Below are positions 56,514-64,000 of a DNA stretch of 64,000 bases, one piece after another. The stretch is from NCBI GenBank assembly GCA_900073065.1, contig FJOG01000031.1:47404-111403 (forward strand), written 5' to 3'. This stretch comes from Phialocephala subalpina (Eukaryota > Ascomycota > Leotiomycetes > Helotiales > Mollisiaceae). Under the pieces are notes generated by a model that saw only the letters and a program-made list of their open reading frames with translations, did not search any database and was not told the origin of the DNA. The translations under genes were made by a program, and so were the position numbers. Numbering within the stretch: position 1 is the first letter of the stretch; each line of letters starts with the position of its first letter.

Positions 56514-58730
56514 TCAAATCAGCACCAATGTCTCCGCATCATCCTCAGTCCAATCCACCGCTTCGCCATACATGACGCCATCTACGAAGCATTGACCAAC
56601 GACCTCATACGTTCCCATACCTTTCGGTCTCAATACCCAAGGGATACTTGAGCCATGAATGATGCCAATGAAGTCACCCTTCTTGGCTTGAGCCGGTCCA
56701 AGCATTATCCAATGTTTCTGCAAGACGGCGAGTCTTCTTCCTTTGCAAATTTCCGTGTTCACCCAGATTTTTCGATGCAAGTCCCTGTTGGAGCCATCAT
56801 GCGGCAATCCGTTCACCGAAAGCTCTCTAAGCTGCTCGAGCTCGTGGTAGATGGCAATCGCCTCATCATCTGAGATCCTGCTGTAATCTTCTGAGAACTC
56901 CTGCGTGGCAAGCCAGTCGTTGTACCCATCAACAGTGATGGCTCGAATGACAGCGGCTTGCAATTGCTCAGCTGTTGCTGAATTCAACAGGCCTCGTTCG
57001 ATACCATGCTCTAGGAACATGACCCAGATGCGGACGCGAAAGTTAATAGAGAAGTATTGCTCAATTTGTGACGGAGTTCCTATCTGGAAGTCGTGCTCTA
57101 TTTCCGTCACTACCTGATCGATGATCTTGCCCTTCACAGCAAGAATGTCCTCTGCCCGTCCAGATTGGTCGTCGATGTGTTGACGATCTGCTGAAGCTTT
57201 GAATTTGGAGAACCGTTGGTGTCCTAGATTTGAGCCTTCGAGAGGCATTGTGATCGCTTCCGCGCTCCAATCCGGAACCCACGATGGGAGGCCGAGAATC
57301 GATTTGGTCGGGCTCTCTTTGATGAATTCCAACACCCGCAAAGATCTATCTTTTTCAATACATCGGCGTGTAAACTCGATATACACATTCTCGACTGGTT
57401 TCTGATAATCGATAGGAAGCTTGATGTCTCTTTCTGGGTCCTGAACACCAAGCAACCCATAAATCCGATCCCTCGGATCCTGGCTCCTCAAACATCCCCC
57501 AATCTGCCAAACAGTAAACGATATCGGCGGTAGGATACCTAGATTCCGATAAAGATAAAACAGCATCAAATGCTTCACCATTTGGAATCCTGAAGGCAGG
57601 CTCTCAACCTCCCAGTCCACAAACAAAAGACTCCTGGCAAGATACAGATGGAAGAAATCGCACGTCATCTGTCCAACAACCACCGAGCAAGTAGCTTCGT
57701 TAGCAGACAAAATCGCTTCTTGGAAAACCCATAATCGCGAAAACCAAGGTCGATCAAGAAACGAAAACAGCACCTTCCATCTCGGATCACTCTTCGGTGG
57801 TATTTGACCAACAGCTTGAGGAAATGCAGCAAAGAACCTCTCTCGAATATCGTCAGCATCCAATCCCGTTAACATAAGCATCGCAGCTTGGGACGAGCTA
57901 AACTCTATATCCTCAAAGCAACGAACTAAGCTGAATGCTTGCTTGGACGTGTCGTCATCTTCCCCAAGCCAAAGCTTTGTTTTCTGGGCTTGGGTGTAGA
58001 TTCGTCGCATCAAAGCAACTTGTTTCCCTCTTTCCTCCGCATCATACTGATTGATGCACAACTGATCTGTCCACAGAAGATGAGTGGTGTTCCCGGTGTC
58101 GGTGGGTGTGTTTGCGCCTGAAAACCGAAACAGGACTTCCACAAGGTTTCGGGTTACCATTAGGAACTTGTCGTCTTCTATCATTACAGACATGATGTCG
58201 TCAAGGGAACCCCAGACATAAGAGATAGCTGTGTAATTAGGCTTGTCGTCTAGATGCGCATGCTCGATTGTGCACGAGATATGCACCTGATCTCCCAACG
58301 TAACGAATTTGCTGAACTTAAACAACCGAATCTCTGACGCTCCAGTGAGAGGCACAAATTTATACCGTTTGACATATCTCGAGTTTCGTGGATCTACATC
58401 GAGAGGGTTGAGCATTATGGAAGGCGTTTGCTGGACAGCGTAGATCTTTTGAGCGTAGCGTTCTCGGATTGCGTTTTGGAGGGCGTTGTCTGACATGTTT
58501 CCATTTTCGGTGAGGATCTCCTCAACGGCTATCTTGAGGTTGGATTCGTCGAAGCCTCCTTCGTTTTCGAGGAACCAGGTCACGAGGTTAGTGACGGCTG
58601 AGGGGAATGAGGGGCCGAGACTGGTTTTCATGGTGAGTGGCGGGATGGTGAGGGTTGAGGTGGGCTGGGGACGGTCCGGTTCTGGAAGGTTCTCCATTTT
58701 GGACGAGGTTTTGGAGAAGCATGAACCCAT
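56514..58730 (-). CDS. HET-domain protein with N-terminal acylation-type motif, 738 aa
   Basis: Intronless from ATG 58730. It begins MGSCFSKTSSK: Gly2 with Ser6/Lys7 fits N-myristoylation, and Cys4 next to it fits palmitoylation, so the protein is probably membrane-tethered. HET blocks: YTAISYVWGS near residue 165, LLWTDQLCINQYDAEER near 215-232, IYTQAQKTKLWLGE, and PWFSRLWVFQEAILS near 325. DPRDRIYGLLGV and the IYxEFTRRCIE helix follow. The C-terminus GDFIGIIHGSSIPWVLRP...VVGQCFVDGVMYGEA matches the shared module of the other HET proteins here. Cell-death effector by family; membrane targeting is inference from the motif. Confidence 0.93.
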   Translation of the reverse strand: MGSCFSKTSSKMENLPEPDRPQPTSTLTIPPLTMKTSLGPSFPSAVTNLVTWFLENEGGFDESNLKIAVEEILTENGNMSDNALQNAIRERYAQKIYAVQQTPSIMLNPLDVDPRNSRYVKRYKFVPLTGASEIRLFKFSKFVTLGDQVHISCTIEHAHLDDKPNYTAISYVWGSLDDIMSVMIEDDKFLMVTRNLVEVLFRFSGANTPTDTGNTTHLLWTDQLCINQYDAEERGKQVALMRRIYTQAQKTKLWLGEDDDTSKQAFSLVRCFEDIEFSSSQAAMLMLTGLDADDIRERFFAAFPQAVGQIPPKSDPRWKVLFSFLDRPWFSRLWVFQEAILSANEATCSVVVGQMTCDFFHLYLARSLLFVDWEVESLPSGFQMVKHLMLFYLYRNLGILPPISFTVWQIGGCLRSQDPRDRIYGLLGVQDPERDIKLPIDYQKPVENVYIEFTRRCIEKDRSLRVLEFIKESPTKSILGLPSWVPDWSAEAITMPLEGSNLGHQRFSKFKASADRQHIDDQSGRAEDILAVKGKIIDQVVTEIEHDFQIGTPSQIEQYFSINFRVRIWVMFLEHGIERGLLNSATAEQLQAAVIRAITVDGYNDWLATQEFSEDYSRISDDEAIAIYHELEQLRELSVNGLPHDGSNRDLHRKIWVNTEICKGRRLAVLQKHWIMLGPAQAKKGDFIGIIHGSSIPWVLRPKGMGTYEVVGQCFVDGVMYGEAVDWTEDDAETLVLI

Positions 58731-59157
58731 ACTTTTGAAAGGGGTACTTTAAATGAAAGGTTGTTCGTCCTCGAGCTCGAGCTCGAGGCTCAGCCGCAAA
58801 CAGGGAAAGAAAAGCATCACGGCGCTAGGCCTCGTGAAGGTGAAGTTCAGCCACATACAAGCCACTCGCTAGACGCCCCTATTAGATGACGCTGCTAAGC
58901 GATGGCATTTCAGGCCTTTGAGTTCAGGCTTCAATCACTGTTATCAGAGCGCTCTCCAGGCTCCCGGTCGCTAGGACTCCAGGCCTGCAATCCCTAGAAT
59001 GATAGGGTGATGGCTTCAATGTCCGGAAGCACAAATGGGGTGTCAATTCACTTTTAAATTTTCACGATAACCGCCATCTCTGATACTAAAATTTCGAGAG
59101 TTCCATTGGAGCCTTGCTTCTCATTTTGAAACATTTCTAACAATTTTCCATCTAGAT
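58731..59157. other. Intergenic region with a short GAGCTC tract
   Basis: About 430 bp between two minus-strand genes. A CTCGAG/GAGCTC alternating tract occurs at about 58773-58792. Probably the HET promoter. No coding signal. Confidence 0.5.
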
Positions 59158-59848
59158 CTATCCCAAACGGCCAAAGAAATCCCTCAGCACGAGCTTCTCC
59201 TCAGTCTTCCCCTCCACCTGAACTATCGTCTCATCTGCGCCAAGAATAACAGAAATCCATCTCACCCATTCCTTAGATCTGTTCTCCCACGCATGCATGG
59301 TACCTCTTTGAAACACGATATCGCCCGACTTGCAGAGTGTCTCTTGGATCGAGGTCAAGGCACCACCGGAGGCGACTGAGGGGGTGATGAGATACACGGA
59401 ACCGTTGAGGATAATATTGTAGTCCGTGGATTGAGTCCGATGCTGAGATTCTTAGCAAGTTTCTAGTCTTGTCATCTCCCGGGAGACCTACCATCGGCAC
59501 TTTTTGTCCGGGTGCAACGTCACTGAATCTAATATTTGCTCCCTTTGGGAGAGTAAGACCGCCATTTGCTATGCCTTTCGGTGCTACATCTCTATCATTG
59601 GAATAAGCACTCCCAACTTATTATGCGAGATCAACAAGTCCAACTTACGTTCCGTCGTTGCTAGTTGGAATACTTTCATGTGTGAAGACAGTTCCTCGGT
59701 AGATTATCCCAGGTAATTCCTCTTCTTGGATAACGTTATTGACTTGCACCTCGACTGCCGGTTCTGGAGTCCCTTCTGCCGCTAGACTGACGGGTAGTGG
59801 AATATTTGAAGTTGCGATGCGACGAGGTGGTGGGAGTGCGGAAGACAT
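59158..59848 (-). CDS. Cupin-fold protein, 194 aa
   Basis: Exons 59848-59649, 59591-59492 and 59442-59158 sum to 195 codons. The cupin core is visible: KVPMHRTQSTDYNIILNGSV (first motif region with His), then GDIVFQRGTMHAWENRS (second motif with His and W). The protein is like fungal cupin_2 proteins linked to aromatic-compound or secondary metabolism. Metal binding is inferred from the His residues; no enzyme role is fixed. The N-terminus is hydrophilic and there is no signal peptide. Confidence 0.85.
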
Positions 59849-60581
59849 GGTGATGGTTCCTTAAGATCTGCGTCGAAAGATGGAGGCTTCATTCTACTTG
59901 ATATATTTCTTGGTCGGCCTTAGCACTACTTCACCCTCCTTACGGAGTCCGTATGATAGCCTTTTGAAATCTTCATGAAGTCCGTATTACAGCATCTCAC
60001 CACAATACATAATGTGTATTTTATCTACATGTATGAGAGGCAAGGCACCAAGGCAGCGTTGTCGCGCTCACCTGAGGCTACATCCGCTTTTGGAAGTTGG
60101 TGTACGCTGACTGCATATGTGCCAAGGAAATTCACCGCAGGGAGCGGCGGAGAAATTTTTTAGAATAAAGCCACTGAGAGAAGCTCCAGGTGGTGCGCGC
60201 TTCGTATTGGAAATCTCAGGACTTTCTCTCGTACTTAAAACCCAAACAATACATGACGGACTTCCGTCATTGTAGTCTGACCCTTACAATGTTTCAATAT
60301 CGAGCGGCCGAAAACTAAACGGGCGAATAAGGGGGGAGGTGATTCGATTGTGCTAGAACCGCGGCCTGAACATACAACAAAACCATCAACCACCACCAAA
60401 GCAATTATCCAATTGCAACAACTTTTACCCCAAGCACAGCTGAAAGAAGAAGAAGTAACAGTAAACAGTGATGCGTCACACAGTACTTCCCCTTAAAACT
60501 TCCCTGCGGTTGACTTTTCGCCAAACGGGCGTACTTCATGATGTTGTCGCCAATCATGAATCATGCATATCGTTATGAATA
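59849..60581. other. Intergenic, cupin promoter and 3' flank of a small gene
   Basis: About 730 bp with no supported gene. A long purine/pyrimidine-biased stretch occurs at 60400-60490. Confidence 0.45.
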
Positions 60582-60934
60582 TCAGTAAAGACCGACCAAA
60601 ATGTCACCACGGACGCGAGCCGTGAGATGGACCTCTGCCTCGAGGTCAAGTTTGATGCCAACCATGAGAGCAGCGTCCTTCAGCTTGCCATTAGCATCAA
60701 CGGGACCTTTGAGGAGGTTGCCTACACATTCCTCAAATTAGTGAATGCGGAAAAGATTCTGGGAAACAGGGAAAGGCTTACCAACTGGGCCATTTGCCAC
60801 ACCTGAGAGACCTGGCATTGGAAGTCCATTGGTTTTGCCAGTAAAGAGGTCGGCTGGGGCGTTCTTGGTTCTGCTCGGAAGAGTTAGAGAGTGATGCCTG
60901 GCTTGGGACTCAAGTGTACATACGGAGAAGACAT
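60582..60934 (-). CDS. Small conserved-looking protein, 79 aa (possible longer form from 61183)
   Basis: Exons 60934-60924 (MSSP), 60870-60782 and 60721-60582 join to 80 codons; both introns have proper GT-AG ends and a CTAAC-like branch. The protein reads MSSPTKNAPADLFTG, then NGLPMPGLSGVANGPVG, then a compact end GIKLDLEAEVHLTARVRGDI. The latter half, with alternating hydrophobic residues, looks like beta structure. An ATG at 61183 in the same frame adds 83 residues rich in Ser, Lys and Arg (STSLSSKKSSTSRKSS). That form keeps the same splice donor and would be 162 residues. No family name is known to me. Confidence 0.62.
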
Positions 60935-61183
60935 CTTGGTGAAGTTTTTTAACTTATGCCTGGAGCGAGACCGTGGCTTAGAGGGAGGATCAAGAGCTAG
61001 CTTGAGTGGCGAGGATTTTCGGGACGTCGAGGACTTTTTCGACGAAAGGGAAGTTGAAGTTGACTCTTTTGATGAAATACTAGGAGAGGTCCTGCCCGAA
61101 GAAGAGTTTGAATGTCGGGAGTTCGTCGAGGAAGTTTTGGATGCTTTAGGCTTGTCTGGCTTTCTGAGGAAGAATAAAGTCAT

Positions 61184-62384
61184 ATTCAGTCGGGCATCTT
61201 GCTCAACTTTATGGTTTCTCCAACTGCGAAAATTCTTCTTCTGTATAGGACACGACACGGTATCGTCTGGGTTCCCGATGGGCTTGTCCTTCACATCTGC
61301 AATAGCTCTGCACGTATGCGGAGAACTTCATACACACGCAACTCATTGGGATGTAAGACAACGCAGAGTCGCAGAATCGAATGTTTTCTTTTTATCTCGG
61401 CCTGCCGTATTCCCTCAAGCAACTGAAATATCTCAACATCTAAGCTCTTTCGTCAGGTCCCGAGGGGAGGAAGTGGATATTTTCGCTTCGCGGAATATAA
61501 CCGCCCCGGATTTTATATATGGTAGGAGCTCCCACCGGAAAGTTCAGCCCTGAACGCTTGCATGAAACATGCATGCCATGCCACGTAGAAGTCTCAAATC
61601 GGGAGCACCCGCGTGTGTTAACCAGTCAAATTAATTTCCGTTCCGCTAATCCGACCTCTCCCGTCCTCCCCCTATTTCCTCGATTGCATCCGGAACAGAA
61701 ATTCTAGATGCATCCAACTTGAGACGTAGAAAAGGAGTTATTCGTGATTGGAAACTGTTTTCACAAAGTCCGAACTTCCACGGGGCCCTTCTTTCCCGCT
61801 CAATGTTTCAAGATTCAATGACACGATTTTTGCTAGATCTCAGCCCATTTTGCCATGCCCAAAGCACTTCAATCACTTCATCAAAACACAAACCTCATTG
61901 ATCTTGGGGCTGGATTTCCCGAGATGCTCCATTGTGGGGCTCTGTTGATGCATATCTTGACTCGAGTATTACAAGTTCCCCGCATTTTTGACCGCGTCCT
62001 GGACAGTTTCTGTGTATGCAGCCGGGAACCGCGATATTTGTGTCTTTATCAAATGCAAGTCCACCAGAGCTTCTAGATTGGGAGATTATCATTTCAAGAG
62101 AACTGCCGATTGGGTTGTGAGACGATGAGAGGTTGAACTTAGACGCCACTTATAGTTTACAGTAAGGCCTGTGTTCCCACCTACATCTTAACTCTCGCTG
62201 TCTTATATGCGCGACATGTCAGAAAATAGTCGACTATCCCGTCCATTCCTGGGATGATCCTCGATTGCATGGTCCCTCTACGCGCTGAGGCGTAAGCAGC
62301 CTACACCAGAGAAGCAAAGATCAACGGATCAAGAACGTGATAAGGAGCTTCAGCCGACCCCCTCTTCAACCTGCACGAACAAGC
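61184..62384. other. Divergent intergenic region, no supported gene
   Basis: About 1.2 kb between a minus-strand and a plus-strand gene. A plus-strand frame at 60891-61553 overlaps the small gene in antisense and ends here; it is judged a shadow. Other frames are short. Both promoters must lie here. Confidence 0.5.
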
Positions 62385-63108
62385 ATGTCTCTCACAATTA
62401 TCGTTGGTGTTTCCGCACTTTTCGGCATTTCAGAGGCCATCAAGCAGACGCAGTCCAAAGCTCGTCGAGACGAACATCGTAGCAGGAAATGCCACCTCTT
62501 GGTCCATTGCTCAAAATCGTCCCAGTATAGTCCCATTCTTGAGGGGAAGAGAGTGGTTTTGTCGGGTGATAAGGTATGAAGTCCACTACCATCCAAACGA
62601 AACATCTAACAGGCCATTACAGCTATATATTGACACGGGAACGGAACTCGAGATTCCTTTCGGTCATCCGTTCACAGGTTACTTCCACCCATATCCTGAA
62701 ACGAAATACTCTGGTCTTATCTCATCAATCGCGGAAGACCCTCCTATCATGAACTGGATATACGTCGATAGAGACACATTTGAAGTCAAGTTTGGCACGC
62801 GACCCTGGGCAGAGCACAATCATAATGGTCCATTCGATTGCACGAGGCAAGATCGGAGACTTACCTTTGGTGGTTGGGAGGGTTGGTTAGCTGTGAAGGA
62901 GGGCGATTTTTGGGCATTGTACTTCGACAGAGATAATGATAGACTGGTGTCAAAAGTTGAAGCTGGAACACCCGTGCTGGACATTGAGCTTTGGCGGAGG
63001 GAGGTTCGAGGAATACCAGTGAAGGTGAAGGAGACTGTCTCTGAAGAAGCTGTCAATAGGAAAGAAACCGCGACAGAAGAAGATCTGAAGGCTCCGGATG
63101 TTGATTAA
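62385..63108 (+). CDS. Uncharacterised fungal protein, 224 aa
   Basis: Exon 62385-62573, a 49-nt intron, exon 62623-63108; the joined frame is 225 codons. It begins MSLTIIVGVSALFGISEAIK, then Lys/Arg-rich HRSRKCHLLVHCSKSS, then GDKLYIDTGTELEIPFGHPF and PPIMNWIYVDRDTFEVKFGT. The strongest block is GPFDCTRQDRRLTFGGWEGW with DFWALYFDRDND. This is a widespread Pezizomycotina protein of unknown function that I recognise by pattern but cannot name. The acidic C-terminus (TATEEDLKAPDVD) is probably disordered. Confidence 0.85.
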
Positions 63109-63389
63109 TTGCAACGAGACATCTGTCAACATAACGAAATGTTTTAATCATCTTCAATATGGCGTGAGCATGATGTTCGTGGCAGGCAATCCCCGGCAAG
63201 AAAAAAGGGGGCGGGGTAATTTAGGCGAGGCGTACCTGCCATAACGCCAACACCTATCACTCGCCCCCTTTCACTTGAATGTTATAAGCGATCGATGGCA
63301 CCATAATTTGGACCTCGCAGTGAATGTTTCTGGAACATTGTCAAATTACCACAGATCCGATACCCAAGCATTCGTCGAGACTTGCAAGT

Positions 63390-64000
63390 TCAAATGACCT
63401 TCCTTCCCTTCTCGCACACTACAACACCTTGCCCTTCAACCGCAAGCGCGATCTCGCCGAATTCCTCGTTAGGACGAATATCACCAACCCTGACTCTAAC
63501 ATTCTCCATCAATCTTGTCCTTTCAAGTCCATCCATGCCACTTCCGTACCGTAATTCTACCTCAGCAACTGAAGATTTCTGCTTTTCAATTGCCATAGAC
63601 GAGACGTAACCAAGCATGTCAGGCATGTTGATATTGTATCGAATCCAAACGCTCAATACAGAGCAAACAAGAAGGAGGATTGACGTAAAAGCCACAATGC
63701 CAAACCATCCCCAATTGCATTTCATGATAGTAAATGGCTTGAGTGTCATAGGATCGGCTGATGTGGAGTTGATGAATGCGTCTTGAACTCTCCAACACGT
63801 ATTGAAGTTCGAGCACCTGTTTGATTCCATCCACAAAGTATTGAATAGTGCAGTAAATCGACTGGAAAACGTAACATTGTCGAGTTGGGACAAATCTGCA
63901 AGCCATATCTCCGGATCAACTGAGCCCATGACTAGGTACTTCTCGGTCATAGAGGAGCAGTTTGCTGAACCCTTGTCGACCTTCTGCCAAAGTTCATAGA
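63390..64000 (-). CDS. C-terminus of a fungal membrane protein, cut by the window edge
   Basis: The minus-strand frame is open from the right edge to a stop at 63390, at least 202 residues. It contains N-glycosylation-type sites (DNVTFSSRF, FINSTSAD), Cys pairs (CSNFNTCW), one membrane segment (WFGIVAFTSILLLVCSVLSVW) and a cytosolic tail with MLGYVSSMAIEKQK. This is the C-terminal layout of large fungal DUF-type membrane proteins with a long outside loop. The start lies outside the window. Confidence 0.65.
   Translation of the reverse strand, partial: YELWQKVDKGSANCSSMTEKYLVMGSVDPEIWLADLSQLDNVTFSSRFTALFNTLWMESNRCSNFNTCWRVQDAFINSTSADPMTLKPFTIMKCNWGWFGIVAFTSILLLVCSVLSVWIRYNINMPDMLGYVSSMAIEKQKSSVAEVELRYGSGMDGLERTRLMENVRVRVGDIRPNEEFGEIALAVEGQGVVVCEKGRKVI

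Noticed and set aside
60891..61553. 220-codon plus-strand frame
   Set aside because: Antisense to the Ser/Lys-rich minus-strand frame of the small gene; its acidic, repetitive composition mirrors the other strand.

Overview
The window is nuclear DNA of a filamentous ascomycete (Pezizomycotina). Genes carry short introns (about 42-84 nt) with GTATGT/GTAAGT-type donors and CTAAC/CTGAC-like branch sites. Typical fungal families are dense: HET, STAND-NACHT, 2EXR, Fungal_trans_2, DUF4185, neprosin and NCS2. Three blocks of very AT-rich, gene-free sequence look like repeats degraded by repeat-induced point mutation (RIP). The flavour suggests Leotiomycetes/Helotiales, but that is only inference. 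Exon joins given here were checked for frame by hand; no alignment was run.

Layout. 0-10 kb: a 2EXR protein, an unrecognised tail-anchored protein, a HET protein and a broken Nudix gene. 10-17.4 kb: a secreted CBM18-GH18 chitinase with a 7-nt frameshifting duplication, an FMN-dependent 2-hydroxyacid dehydrogenase, and a DUF4185 protein whose 3' end lies in a perfect 250-bp tandem duplication. 17.6-28 kb: a 943-aa STAND receptor (N-terminal helical domain, NACHT, ankyrin), a small CxxC protein and two tail-to-tail HET genes. 28-39.6 kb: an AT-rich block, an SDR, an MFS transporter, a transcription-factor-like gene without a zinc cluster, a secreted neprosin-domain protein and a small membrane protein.

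39.7-49.3 kb is a gene graveyard around two AT-rich blocks. It holds a helical protein with lesions, a HET C-terminal fragment, a multi-pass membrane gene with four CAA/CAG-to-stop-type codons, a MOSC-ferredoxin reductase fusion with a damaged FMN region, a truncated TRM4/NCL1-type tRNA methyltransferase copy with two stops, and a HET N-terminal fragment. 50-64 kb returns to intact genes: GNAT, a RING membrane protein, an NCS2 purine permease, a HET protein with an N-terminal MGSCFSK acylation-type motif, a cupin, two small conserved-looking proteins, and the edge of a membrane protein.

Working picture: an accessory, rapidly turning-over stretch rich in allorecognition/immune-type genes (four long HET genes, two HET fragments, one STAND receptor), mixed with transport, redox and secreted genes and scarred by RIP-like mutation.
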